Positions 52,949 to 61,808 of a stretch of DNA of 64,000 nt are shown here, in pieces. Position 1 is the first letter of the stretch, and every line of letters begins with the position of its first letter. The stretch covers positions 620,001-684,000 of the forward strand of contig CAZXOK010000001.1 in NCBI GenBank assembly GCA_964642175.1. Direction: 5' to 3'. The DNA comes from JANQGG01 sp964642175. Lineage in GTDB: Bacteria > Bacteroidota > Chlorobiia > Chlorobiales > Chloroherpetonaceae. The notes under the pieces were generated by a model. That model saw nothing but the letters and a program-made list of their open reading frames with translations. It did not search any database and was not told the DNA's origin. A program made the position numbers and the translations under genes.

Positions 52949-54551
52949 AATCAGGGTGCTGGATACCGGTTTATTATCGGCAGCAGAAAATATTGCCTGG
53001 GATGAAGCTTTAATGGAAACACGGTTGGAAGATCGCTCACCCGATACCATTCGTTTCCTGCAATTTACGCCATCTGCCTTGGTAGGTTATCATCAAAGTA
53101 TCACTGATGAGTTGCGTATTGATTACTGCATGCGGGAAGGTATAGAAATGAATCGTCGGATTACCGGTGGCGGCGCTATTTATTTTGATGAAGGCCAGTT
53201 GGGTTGGGAGATGATCGCACATAAATCGTCGTTCCCTAAATCTTTTTCCATGGGCCAGATCTCGGCAGCTTTATGCCGTTCTGTAGCCGATGCCCTGAAT
53301 GAGCTTGGCATTGAGGCCGCTTTTCGTCCGCGAAACGATATCGAAGTGGATGGGCGTAAGATCAGTGGTACCGGGGGCATATTCGAAGATGAAGTGGTCT
53401 TTTTTCAGGGAACATTGCTTGTTGATTTCAACATGGCCCATATGCTTAAGGCCCTTAAAATTCCGGTAGAAAAACTCTCGGCTAAAGAACTGAACTCTGC
53501 CAGCCAGCGTGTGGTGTCGCTTAAGGAATTATGTACAGAGGTGCCAACTTTAGACCTACTTAAATCGACCCTAGCCAAACATTTGGCTGCTTTGCTGGAC
53601 CGGAAGATTGAGTACCAAAAACCGCTTGCGATTGAAAAAGAGCGATTTGAGAATAAATGTCCTGAAAAGAAAGATATTGAGTGGATAGAACCTGATTATG
53701 ATAACCCAAAGGCCCAGTGTGAAACCATCGAGTCGGTTTCTAAAAGCAAGGGTGGATTGCTGAAACTTTCAGCACGGTTCGATATCAGGCAAAAGCGTCT
53801 CAAGCAACTGATTATGACAGGTGATGTCCTGATCACCCCAAGAAGATTTTTATTCGATCTTGAAGCCGCACTCAAAGAATCGCCGCTTTCGGATGTCTTA
53901 AGTCGTGCCACAGAATTTATGCACTCAAATAAGTTTGAAGGCATAGAATTTGGCCGGGAGAATATTTTGCATGCTTTAAGAGCCTTGCTCAAGAAGGTCG
54001 ACTGCCTGGACATGGGGTTGAGTGTTGAAGAGATCAGTGCCATAGAAACGCGTGGTCGGGAAAATCTAAGCGACATTGTTTCACAAGCCGATGTGATGCT
54101 GGTTCCGTATTGCGCAAAACCCAATTTTTGCAAATACCGCTACAAAAATTACTGCTCAGAGTGCGGGAAATGCACTGTTGGAGAAGCTTATCGGATGGGT
54201 CGCGAGCAGGGCATGAAAGTGATTACAGTGAATAATTATGAAAATTTTGTCGGGATTTTAAGCTCAGCAAAAGCCGCCGGTTCGAAAGCCTTTGTGGGTA
54301 CCTGCTGCAAAGCCTTCTTCCTAAAACGCCATCAGGCATTCCAGGAGTCGGGTCTTTCATGTGCGATTGTAGACATTGATAACACGACTTGTTACGATCT
54401 TGAAGAGGAACAATTGGCCTATCAGGGTAAGTTTGAGCGGGAAACCCAATTAAAAACAGCACTTATCGAGAAAGTTCTGAATTTAAAACAGAAAAAAATG
54501 ACAAAAAAGTTCACAAATAGCACTCATTTGCAAACTGTGATACATTTGTGA
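52935..54551 (+). CDS. Lipoate-protein ligase with LplB-like and DUF116 domains
   Basis: About 538 residues from ATG 52935, overlapping the previous gene by 14 nt. The LplA domain has RRITGGGAIYFDEG, KISGTGGIFED (K142) and a substrate-binding loop. An LplB-like accessory domain (about 265-345, LKLSARFDIRQKRLKQLIMTGDVLITPRR) follows. The last third is DUF116, with Cys groups PYCAKPNFCKYRYKNYC (C393), CSECGKC, GTCCKAF and a final Cys. This matches the sLpl(AB)-type ligase that lipoylates LbpA, fused to DUF116. The final codons lie in the downstream promoter element. Confidence 0.82.
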   Translation: MPQAKIRVLDTGLLSAAENIAWDEALMETRLEDRSPDTIRFLQFTPSALVGYHQSITDELRIDYCMREGIEMNRRITGGGAIYFDEGQLGWEMIAHKSSFPKSFSMGQISAALCRSVADALNELGIEAAFRPRNDIEVDGRKISGTGGIFEDEVVFFQGTLLVDFNMAHMLKALKIPVEKLSAKELNSASQRVVSLKELCTEVPTLDLLKSTLAKHLAALLDRKIEYQKPLAIEKERFENKCPEKKDIEWIEPDYDNPKAQCETIESVSKSKGGLLKLSARFDIRQKRLKQLIMTGDVLITPRRFLFDLEAALKESPLSDVLSRATEFMHSNKFEGIEFGRENILHALRALLKKVDCLDMGLSVEEISAIETRGRENLSDIVSQADVMLVPYCAKPNFCKYRYKNYCSECGKCTVGEAYRMGREQGMKVITVNNYENFVGILSSAKAAGSKAFVGTCCKAFFLKRHQAFQESGLSCAIVDIDNTTCYDLEEEQLAYQGKFERETQLKTALIEKVLNLKQKKMTKKFTNSTHLQTVIHL

Positions 54552-54570
54552 TAAATGTCCGGTATCTTTC
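54536..54570 (+). promoter_or_regulatory. Shared operator/promoter element, copy 3 (porin)
   Basis: TGTGATACATTTGTGAT is identical to copies 1 and 2; the -10-like TATCTTTC begins 27 bp after the element start. The element overlaps the last codons of the lipoate ligase gene (its final residues are encoded within it) and precedes the porin ATG by 103 bp. Confidence 0.72.
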
Positions 54571-54654
54571 TACCTATATGCAATGATGATAGCATTTTAT
54601 AAAAAAATCACTTAACAAAAATATTAACGTTATTAACGTTATCAAGGAGATCAG

Positions 54655-55653
54655 ATGATTAAAAAAGTTTTACTGTTAGCTGTAGCATCTATTCTAACAT
54701 TTTCTTCTTATGCAGAAGCTAACTCAACCATTTATGGAAACTTTAGTTATTCTTATAACTATCGCAATGAGGACACAGGTGTTAAAGGATTCCAGGGTTC
54801 AGACAACGTAAGCTTGTTCGGTGCAAAAGGTGCCTGGGGTGAAGAAGATCTAAAAGCATTCTATCATTTACAGACCGGCGCTTCTGCTGATGGAAATGGT
54901 GGAAGAGCATTCAACCAGCGTTTCTTCTTTGGAGGTTTTAAAGGCGGTTTTGGACAATTGATGTTTGGCCGTATGACAAATGCCTACAAATTACCCGGAT
55001 TTAAAATGGATCCGTTTTACAACTTAACCACAATCAGTGCTGGTGGTGGTTATGGTGCCGGTGGTGCTACATATGGTTTGTCTCCAGCAACCAATGGTTT
55101 TACCGACAATGCCTTGCAGTACCAAACACCAAGTTTAAGCGGTATTAAATTAACTGCTGGTGTATACTTGGATGATACTGCCGAAGATGCTCACTCTTTC
55201 CTTGTTGGTGGCGCTTATGAAGCTGAGTCTTTCAATGTAGGTGCTGTATATGCTATGAATAGCGATAAAGCTGCGGTTTTAGCTAACATTCCTACAGATG
55301 GAAAAGGTATCCGCGCCTATGCCAATTACAAAGCTGATGGATTTAAAGTAGGTGCTTCTTTTGAAAACGTTGATGTTGCCGGATTCAACGATGCGGTTAA
55401 TTACATCTACGTTACAGGCACTGTAATGGCTAAAGACATGAATACAGACTTCTCTGCTTCAGTTGGAAGTGTTAGTGATGGTCCGGCAAAAGGTTTTGGT
55501 GTAACAGCCGGTGCATTCCACAACATTCTAAAAAATGCACAGATCCGTGGTATTATCAGCTATGCCAGCCTGGATAACGACTTAAGCCCACTTACTTTTT
55601 CATTAGGTGTTAAGTATAACTTCAGCGTAAGCATGGGTAGCGATAAGAAGTAA
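54655..55653 (+). CDS. Gram-negative-type porin
   Basis: This 332-residue protein has a signal peptide (MIKKVLLLAVASILTFSSYAEA) and repeated beta-strand pattern rich in Gly, Tyr, Phe and Asp typical of 16-stranded general porins (NFSYSYNYRNEDTGVKGFQ, RAFNQRFFFGGFKGGFGQL). A clear AAGGAG precedes the ATG. It is controlled by the shared promoter element, so it may admit the sulfur substrate. It ends in a short basic tail after the last strand rather than in Phe, a deviation from the usual barrel C-terminus. Confidence 0.75.
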   Translation: MIKKVLLLAVASILTFSSYAEANSTIYGNFSYSYNYRNEDTGVKGFQGSDNVSLFGAKGAWGEEDLKAFYHLQTGASADGNGGRAFNQRFFFGGFKGGFGQLMFGRMTNAYKLPGFKMDPFYNLTTISAGGGYGAGGATYGLSPATNGFTDNALQYQTPSLSGIKLTAGVYLDDTAEDAHSFLVGGAYEAESFNVGAVYAMNSDKAAVLANIPTDGKGIRAYANYKADGFKVGASFENVDVAGFNDAVNYIYVTGTVMAKDMNTDFSASVGSVSDGPAKGFGVTAGAFHNILKNAQIRGIISYASLDNDLSPLTFSLGVKYNFSVSMGSDKK

Positions 55654-55747
55654 TTGATTTTTTAATGTTCTTTTCAATTTTTTTCAAGTTGTTCTTTGGT
55701 TCATCTTGTATTAAGAGATGATATTTTTTCATTGTTTGTGTCCTGTG

Positions 55748-55784
55748 AATAGCCTCTGATATTTTTATCGGGGGCTATTTTTTT
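55748..55784 (+). terminator. Rho-independent terminator downstream of the porin
   Basis: A 13-bp stem (AATAGCCTCTGAT / ATCGGGGGCTATT, with two G-T pairs) and a short loop are followed by a run of T residues about 95 bp after the porin stop. It marks the end of the sulfur island. Confidence 0.85.
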
Positions 55785-55848
55785 ACATGAATGGGTTCTG
55801 TATATTGCAACTGTTTTGCAAGTATAAATAAAAAACAGTAATACCTCT

Positions 55849-56082
55849 ATGCCCGCTTCCGTTCAAAAAAAATTTCCTGATAATGCCCCTGGCGCCTATT
55901 ATGTTGATAGCAGTTGTTACGATTGTGGTTTATGTGTAGATATAAATCCGAAAGTATTCACTAGAAACCGTCAAAAGTCGTATTCATTTGTAGCACTTCA
56001 ACCCCAGGATCCAAAAGATATTTCTTTAACCGAAGATGCCTTAAGCACGTGCCCATGTGGCGCAATAGGCAATGATGGTTAA
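55849..56082 (+). CDS. Small 3Fe-4S/4Fe-4S ferredoxin
   Basis: The 77-residue protein has SCYDCGLCVDINP (C23, C26, C29), lacking the usual fourth Cys of a 4Fe-4S site in that position (an Asn is found), and a later STCPCGAI segment. It is a single-cluster ferredoxin. It could supply electrons to the radical-SAM or flavin enzymes upstream, but there is a terminator between it and the island, so this is speculative. Confidence 0.75.
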   Translation: MPASVQKKFPDNAPGAYYVDSSCYDCGLCVDINPKVFTRNRQKSYSFVALQPQDPKDISLTEDALSTCPCGAIGNDG

Positions 56083-56183
56083 TTCCTGAGAAAAAAATAT
56101 CCCCGGTTCTTGTTTTTAATAATCTGAAGTTTTTTTAGATTTAACAATTAAGACTTTATTTAAACAAAAACCAGGCAGTTAGC

Positions 56184-56654
56184 ATGTCCCCTCAACATGT
56201 CGTTTCATCTTTCATAGAGTTTATCAATCAAAAAGACTTAGATGGTTTGTTAGAGTTGCTTACCGATGATCATTGTATGATCATGGATAAGACCATAAAA
56301 GTTATTGGTAAGGAAAATGCCCGTCGAGCATGGGAAGATATCTTTGAAATAATTCCAGACTTAATGATAGAGATAAACCAATGGTTTATAAAAGATGAGT
56401 CTTTGGAAATGATTTGTACGGCTCAGGGATCAGTTTATAACGAAGGGTATCCGGTTCCGGTTATTCTCCCCAGAATACCAACCTCTCATATTGTCACGTT
56501 AGACGGACAGAAGATAGCGCTGTGGAAGGCATTCTGGCATCATAATGTCTCTCAGGAGAATAAAAACTCTCAAAAATCTGAACACGAGACTAAGCAATTA
56601 CCCAAGCGGGAAAGCTTTGTAAGTTTATGTTACGCTCACCCTAATGTGATCTGA
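56184..56654 (+). CDS. SnoaL/NTF2-like protein
   Basis: This 156-residue protein has the SnoaL-type cone fold pattern: VVSSFIEFINQKDLDGLLELLTDDH at the start, and FEIIPDLMIEINQWFIKDE. Family members include enzymes, cofactor-binding proteins and regulators; no function can be named here. Its stop abuts that of the convergent metH. Confidence 0.7.
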   Translation: MSPQHVVSSFIEFINQKDLDGLLELLTDDHCMIMDKTIKVIGKENARRAWEDIFEIIPDLMIEINQWFIKDESLEMICTAQGSVYNEGYPVPVILPRIPTSHIVTLDGQKIALWKAFWHHNVSQENKNSQKSEHETKQLPKRESFVSLCYAHPNVI

Positions 56655-59600
56655 TCAGGTGGTTTCCACTGTTTTAGCAGCGTCGTAATTAAGTACTGGT
56701 GATAACCACTTCTCAGCTTCTTCCCTGCTCATACCTTTTCGGGCGGCATAATCTTCAACCTGATCTCTGCCAATTTTACCCAGGCCAAAATAAATGGCGT
56801 CGGGATGGGCAAAATAAAAGCCTGAAACAGATGGTGCAGGATTCATCGCATAAGTTTCTGTTAATGATATGCCGGTATGATTTGTGGCATCCAATAAATC
56901 AAAAATGAGCGGCTTTTCGGTGTGATCGGGTGAGGCCGGATAACCCGGGGCCGGTCTTATACCCTGATAATCTTCTGCAATCAATTGCTCAGGTGATGCG
57001 TTCTCACTTGGGGCATATCCCCATAACTCTTTTCTGACCAGTGCATGTAAATACTCGGCATAGGCTTCTGCCAGGCGGTCGGCCAGGGCCTGGGCCATAA
57101 TACGATGGTAATCGTCGTGTTCAGCTTCAAAAGTCTTCAAAAGTGTTTCCAAACCATGTCCAGCGGTAACAGCAAATGCACCCATGTAGTCTTTTACACC
57201 ACTTTCTTTGGGGGCGATAAAATCGGCAATTGCCAAATTTGGGTGTCCCTGAGGTTTTATCGATTGTTGGCGCAGTGTATGTAATACAGTACGAACTTCA
57301 GTTCTGTTATCATCTGTGTAGATCTCAATATCATCACCCACGCTACTAGCCGGGAAAAACGCACAAACGCCTTTTGCTGCGAGCGATTTTTCAGATATGA
57401 TCTTATCCAGAAGCACCTGGGCGTCTTTATATAGTTTTTGAGCTTCCTCGGCATACTTGCCACTTTCCATGATTTTTGGGTATTTGCCTTTCAGCTCCCA
57501 GGTGGCAAAGAATGGTGTCCAATCAATATAAGGCCTTAAGGTTTCCAGGGATACCTCGGGCATGGCCTGAAGCCCAAGTGTTTTGGGTTTTGGTGCACTG
57601 AACTTATCCCATGCTATGGCTAAGGCATTCTCCCGCGCTTGTTGAATGGTCAGGTACTTGGTTTTAGAATGGCGTTTCTCATGATCTTCCCGCAGTTGAG
57701 CCTGCTCCTGACGAAGTTTACTCACGTAGGCATCTTTGGCGTCTTCAGAGACGAGGCTGCTGACAGCCGGTACGCTGCGAGAGGCATCCAGAACATGTAC
57801 CACAGGTGCAGAGTAATGAGGCGCGATTTTAACAGCAGTATGAACTTTTGAGGTTGTTGCCCCACCAATCAATAGCGGCGCTTTCAGTCCATGGCGTTCC
57901 ATTTCGGAAGCAACCTGGATCATTTCATCCAAAGAAGGCGTAATCAAGCCACTCAGGCCAACCACATCGGCCTGTTCTTTGATGGCCGCTTCAATGATCT
58001 GTTCACAAGGGATCATAACCCCGATATCCACCACCTGGTAATTGTTACAGGAAAGCACTACCGAAACAATATTTTTACCTATATCATGCACGTCGCCCTT
58101 TACTGTGGCCAGCAACACCTTGGCAGCCGGTTTGGTATCCTGGCATTTCTTTTTTTCTTCTTCGATGTATGGTATCAGGTAAGCTACGGATTTTTTCATG
58201 ACGCGTGCACTTTTAACGACCTGAGGCAAAAACATTTTACCATCGGCAAATAAATCCCCGATCTCGTTCATGCCATCCATCAATGGACCTTCAATGATTT
58301 CAAGGGTTGAAGGGTATTTTTGCCGTGCTTCCTCGGTATCAGCATCTATGTGCTCTACAATGCCTTTTTTCAGGGCATATTTCAGCCGCTCTTCAACCGA
58401 TAGGGTTCGCCATTCGGCTTGCCGGGTGTCTTCTTTTTTTTCTTGCGATTTAAACGTTTCGGCAAGGTCTACCAGTTGTTCGGTGGCATCGGCTCTTCGG
58501 TTCAGCAAAACATCTTCCACGCGTTTCAGCAGGGTTTTATCCACATCTTCATAGATGGCCAGCTGCCCGGCATTCACAATACCCATATCCAGGCCGTTAT
58601 GAATGGCATGATACAGAAACGCCGCATGCATGGCCTGGCGAACCGGTTCATTTCCCCGGAACGAGAAGGAAATATTGCTGATCCCACCCGATATTTTTGC
58701 GTGGGGCAGGTTGTCCTTGATCCATTTCACGGAATTAATAAAATCCAGACCATAATTATTGTGCTCTTCGATTCCGGTAGCTACGGTGAGCACATTTGGA
58801 TCGAAGATGATATCTTCGGGCGGAAAGCCGACTTCTTTTGTGAGAATATCATAAGCGCGTTTGCAGATTTCAATGCGACGCTCGTAGCTATCGGCCTGGC
58901 CTTTTTCATCAAATGCCATCACTACAGCGGCAGCGCCGTAACGCATAACCTGGCGGGCACGTTCTTTAAACACGGCTTCGCCTTCTTTGAGACTGATGGA
59001 GTTGACAATGCTTTTGCCCTGTACACAGCGCAGTCCTTTTTCGATAACCGACCACTTTGATGAGTCGATCATAATCGGCACACGTGAAATTTCGGGTTCC
59101 GAAGCGATCAGGTTAAGAAACTCCTGGATTACAGCTTCGGAGTCGATCATGCCTTCATCCACATTCACATCAATGATCTGTGCGCCATTTTCAACCTGCT
59201 GGCGGGCAATGGAAAGAGCTTCATCATAATTACCTTCTTTGATCAACCGGGCAAATTTTCTTGAGCCTGTAACATTGGTTCGCTCACCGATATTAATAAA
59301 TCCGGTTGTCTCATCCACCCTTAAGGGTTCCAGCCCGGAAAGCTGGAGCACATGTTGATTTTGAGGTTTAGGGCGAGGTGTGAGCGGCTGAACAATTTCG
59401 GCAATCGCCTTGATATGTTCCGGGGTGGTTCCGCAGCAACCTCCTACAATATTAACAAAACCTGATTTGGCAAAATCTTCAATCTGGGAGGCCATGTACT
59501 CGGGACTGTCGTCGTATTCTCCAAATTCATTTGGCAAACCTGCATTTGGATACACACTTACATAACTGGTGGCGATGTTTGAGAGAGATTCAATAAAAGG

Positions 59601-60359
59601 ACGCATTTGTTTGGCCCCCAGTGCGCAGTTCAAACCAACGCTAAAAATATCGGGCATATGCGAAATGGATATCCAGAACGCTTCTGTGGTTTGCCCTGAA
59701 AGGGTTCGGCCGCTGGCATCCACCACGGTTCCGGAAATCATGATCGGCAGGCGTATGCCAAGTTCATCAAAAGCCTGTTCGGTGGCATAAAGCGCAGCTT
59801 TGCAGTTAAGGGTATCAAATACGGTTTCTATCAGCAATAAATCTGCACCACCTTCGATCAATCCCTTAACCTGCACGGTGTAAGCATCAACAATTTCCTG
59901 GTACGAGACTGCGCGGTATCCCGGGCGATTTACATCGGGTGAAAGCGACAGGGTTTTGTTGGTAGGCCCGATTGAACCGGCTACAAAACGAGGTTTTTCG
60001 GGAGTTAAAGCAGTGACTTCATCAGCCACCTCGCGGGCCAGCCTGGCCGCTTCAACATTTAGCTCGTAAGCAAGATCCTGGGTTTCGTAGTCAGCCAGTG
60101 AAATAGACGTGCCGTTAAAACTGTTGGTTTCTATAATATCAGAACCGGCATCCAAAAACTGACGATGTATGGTTTTAATAATGTCGGGTTTTGTGAAAAC
60201 TAAAATATCGTTATTGCCCTTCAACGAGCAGGAATGATCTTTAAAACGCTCACCCCGGAAATCTTCTTCGGTGAGTTTATAGCGCTGGATCAAGGTGCCC
60301 ATGGCGCCGTCAAGAATGAGAATACGGTTTTTTAGATGTGACGTGATATCGCGTGCCAT
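56655..60359 (-). CDS. metH: Cobalamin-dependent methionine synthase MetH
   Basis: About 1234 residues from the internal ATG at 60359 (MARDITSHLKNRILILDGAMGT); an upstream in-frame ATG adds a hydrophobic leader not found in the family. All modules are present: homocysteine domain with zinc cysteines (GLNCALGA, GGCCGTTP), pterin-binding domain (NIGERTNVTGSRKF), the cobalamin cap, the B12 domain with GDVHDIGKNIV (cobalt-ligand H758), and the C-terminal SAM reactivation domain ending in APGYPASPDHTEK. Length is as in E. coli. It regenerates methionine from homocysteine. A hairpin with T-run lies in the leader. Confidence 0.95.
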   Translation of the reverse strand: MARDITSHLKNRILILDGAMGTLIQRYKLTEEDFRGERFKDHSCSLKGNNDILVFTKPDIIKTIHRQFLDAGSDIIETNSFNGTSISLADYETQDLAYELNVEAARLAREVADEVTALTPEKPRFVAGSIGPTNKTLSLSPDVNRPGYRAVSYQEIVDAYTVQVKGLIEGGADLLLIETVFDTLNCKAALYATEQAFDELGIRLPIMISGTVVDASGRTLSGQTTEAFWISISHMPDIFSVGLNCALGAKQMRPFIESLSNIATSYVSVYPNAGLPNEFGEYDDSPEYMASQIEDFAKSGFVNIVGGCCGTTPEHIKAIAEIVQPLTPRPKPQNQHVLQLSGLEPLRVDETTGFINIGERTNVTGSRKFARLIKEGNYDEALSIARQQVENGAQIIDVNVDEGMIDSEAVIQEFLNLIASEPEISRVPIMIDSSKWSVIEKGLRCVQGKSIVNSISLKEGEAVFKERARQVMRYGAAAVVMAFDEKGQADSYERRIEICKRAYDILTKEVGFPPEDIIFDPNVLTVATGIEEHNNYGLDFINSVKWIKDNLPHAKISGGISNISFSFRGNEPVRQAMHAAFLYHAIHNGLDMGIVNAGQLAIYEDVDKTLLKRVEDVLLNRRADATEQLVDLAETFKSQEKKEDTRQAEWRTLSVEERLKYALKKGIVEHIDADTEEARQKYPSTLEIIEGPLMDGMNEIGDLFADGKMFLPQVVKSARVMKKSVAYLIPYIEEEKKKCQDTKPAAKVLLATVKGDVHDIGKNIVSVVLSCNNYQVVDIGVMIPCEQIIEAAIKEQADVVGLSGLITPSLDEMIQVASEMERHGLKAPLLIGGATTSKVHTAVKIAPHYSAPVVHVLDASRSVPAVSSLVSEDAKDAYVSKLRQEQAQLREDHEKRHSKTKYLTIQQARENALAIAWDKFSAPKPKTLGLQAMPEVSLETLRPYIDWTPFFATWELKGKYPKIMESGKYAEEAQKLYKDAQVLLDKIISEKSLAAKGVCAFFPASSVGDDIEIYTDDNRTEVRTVLHTLRQQSIKPQGHPNLAIADFIAPKESGVKDYMGAFAVTAGHGLETLLKTFEAEHDDYHRIMAQALADRLAEAYAEYLHALVRKELWGYAPSENASPEQLIAEDYQGIRPAPGYPASPDHTEKPLIFDLLDATNHTGISLTETYAMNPAPSVSGFYFAHPDAIYFGLGKIGRDQVEDYAARKGMSREEAEKWLSPVLNYDAAKTVETT

Positions 60360-60433
60360 ATAAATGAGTTCTGGTGTTAACAATCTTAAACTGAGATAAA
60401 CAAACAGGAAAGTGTTGAATGTACCCAAGTTGC

Positions 60434-60460
60434 AAAAAACTGCCTTTTAGATTGGCAGTT
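60434..60460 (-). promoter_or_regulatory. Hairpin with T-run in the metH leader
   Basis: On the minus strand AACTGCC-AATCTAAAA-GGCAGTT is followed by a run of T, just upstream of the metH start (about 75 bp). A TATCTTGC box precedes it, so the hairpin would lie at the very 5' end of the transcript. It may be an attenuator; I cannot match a known SAM or cobalamin riboswitch. Confidence 0.5.
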
Positions 60461-60658
60461 AAACCCGCAAGATACAAAAAAAACACACGGATTCACAGGT
60501 TCAAAGCCCTGTAAATCTTAAGTTTCGGTTAAGTAAGTGCGCTTTGAAAAACCTGAGTGTAAAAAAAATACAGCTAACCCTAAGTGATAAAAATATTTAA
60601 AGCTGAAGAGACAGTGCCGGCCCGGACTAAATATGGGCAAGGATGAACACTTGCATCG

Positions 60659-60850
60659 TTATGGTTTGCTGTGCTTTTTGGCAACCAAAGCCTGATGATG
60701 CATGGAGTGTTCACGAAGCATTTTGGCTCCGCACTTCGGGCATTGGGTTTCAAGGCATGGAATGCCGGGCTGATGAGTAACTTTGGTTTCACATTTTGGA
60801 CAGATGCATTGCCCCCGACTGCCCATAGTGTATTTTCGTTGATGCGACAT
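60659..60850 (-). CDS. Zinc-ribbon microprotein
   Basis: This 63-residue protein has two knuckles CICPKCE and TQCPKCG with a HQPGIPCLE between them, and ends in a His/Lys-rich tail (MLREHSMHHQALVAKKHS). An internal ATG eight codons in is an alternative start, because the family-like part begins MGSRGQCICPKC. Similar small zinc-ribbon proteins occur in anaerobes and sulfate reducers; the role is unknown. It is divergent from hisA. Confidence 0.65.
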   Translation of the reverse strand: MSHQRKYTMGSRGQCICPKCETKVTHQPGIPCLETQCPKCGAKMLREHSMHHQALVAKKHSKP

Positions 60851-61003
60851 CAGAGTGTATCTTAAGTTCTAATAAACTGGTTCAACATAAATTTATTGCA
60901 AGACATTTGCAATAAAAACCTCCGTATTTATTTCTCAATAATTTTATGTAGTTATGATTTCAATAACTAAAATAATGTCTAATCAGAGATAGAATAAAAA
61001 TTT

Positions 61004-61771
61004 ATGAAATTTCGTCCTTGTATTGATATTCACCAGGGCAAGGTGAAGCAAATTGTAGGTGGCTCGCTAAGCGATAAAGCCGATCAGGTGGTGCAAAACT
61101 TTGTGGCCTCTGAAGATGCGGCTTATTTCGCCAATCGTTATAAAGAGGATGGCCTGAAGGGCGGGCATGTGATCAAGCTTGGCCCGGGTAATGAATCTGA
61201 GGCGCTTAAAGCCTTGATTGCATACCCGGGTGGTTTGCAACTGGGTGGTGGTATCAAGCCCGGGAATGCAGCAGAGTACCTGGATAAAGGAGCGAGCCAT
61301 GTGATCGTAACCTCTTATGTGTTCAAAGATGGAGAGATCCATGAATCGCATCTCAATGAGCTTATGGAAGCAGTTGGCCGTGAGCGGTTGGTGCTGGATT
61401 TAAGTTGCCGCAAAAAGCATGGCAAGTACTGGGTAGTCACGGATCGTTGGCAGAAATTCACAGACTTTGAACTCAGTCATAAAAATTTAGACATGCTTGC
61501 CCAATCGTGCGCGGAATTTTTAATTCACGCTGCCGATGTGGAGGGGTTGTGTAAAGGTATACAAACCGAGGTGGTTGAACTGTTGGGCAGTTGGGCAAAT
61601 AGCTCTGAAAAGGCCATTCCTATGACCTATGCCGGCGGAATCCATACCATGGAAGACATTCAGACCATCCATGACCTCGGGCAAGGTAACCTCGATTTTA
61701 CAGTGGGCAGTGCGCTGGACATTTTTGGCGGGCAGTTACTGAAGTATGATGATATGCTCACCTGGCGGTAA
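61004..61771 (+). CDS. hisA: Eukaryote-type HisA isomerase
   Basis: This 255-residue (beta-alpha)8-barrel protein isomerises ProFAR to PRFAR in histidine biosynthesis. It begins MKFRPCIDIHQGKVKQIVGGSL, with the HisA acid motif and phosphate-binding GLQLGGGIKPGNA and AGGIHTMEDIQ. The sequence style (RPCIDIHQGKVKQIVGG; LSCRKKHGKYWVVTDRWQKF) matches the fungal and plant HIS6 form rather than the usual bacterial one. No other his gene is nearby. The 5' leader of about 140 bp has no striking feature. Confidence 0.88.
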   Translation: MKFRPCIDIHQGKVKQIVGGSLSDKADQVVQNFVASEDAAYFANRYKEDGLKGGHVIKLGPGNESEALKALIAYPGGLQLGGGIKPGNAAEYLDKGASHVIVTSYVFKDGEIHESHLNELMEAVGRERLVLDLSCRKKHGKYWVVTDRWQKFTDFELSHKNLDMLAQSCAEFLIHAADVEGLCKGIQTEVVELLGSWANSSEKAIPMTYAGGIHTMEDIQTIHDLGQGNLDFTVGSALDIFGGQLLKYDDMLTWR

Positions 61772-61808
61772 TTGAATGATATAAAGCCTTCCGAAGATTT
61801 GGGTGTCT

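Noticed and set aside
58419..59060. Long open frame on the plus strand inside metH (213 codons)
   Set aside because: Fully antisense to a well-supported metH domain; the product has no recognisable pattern. Long antisense frames like this, and those within the SoeA-like gene (45183-45668) and hypF (62631-63200), are shadows of the coding strand.
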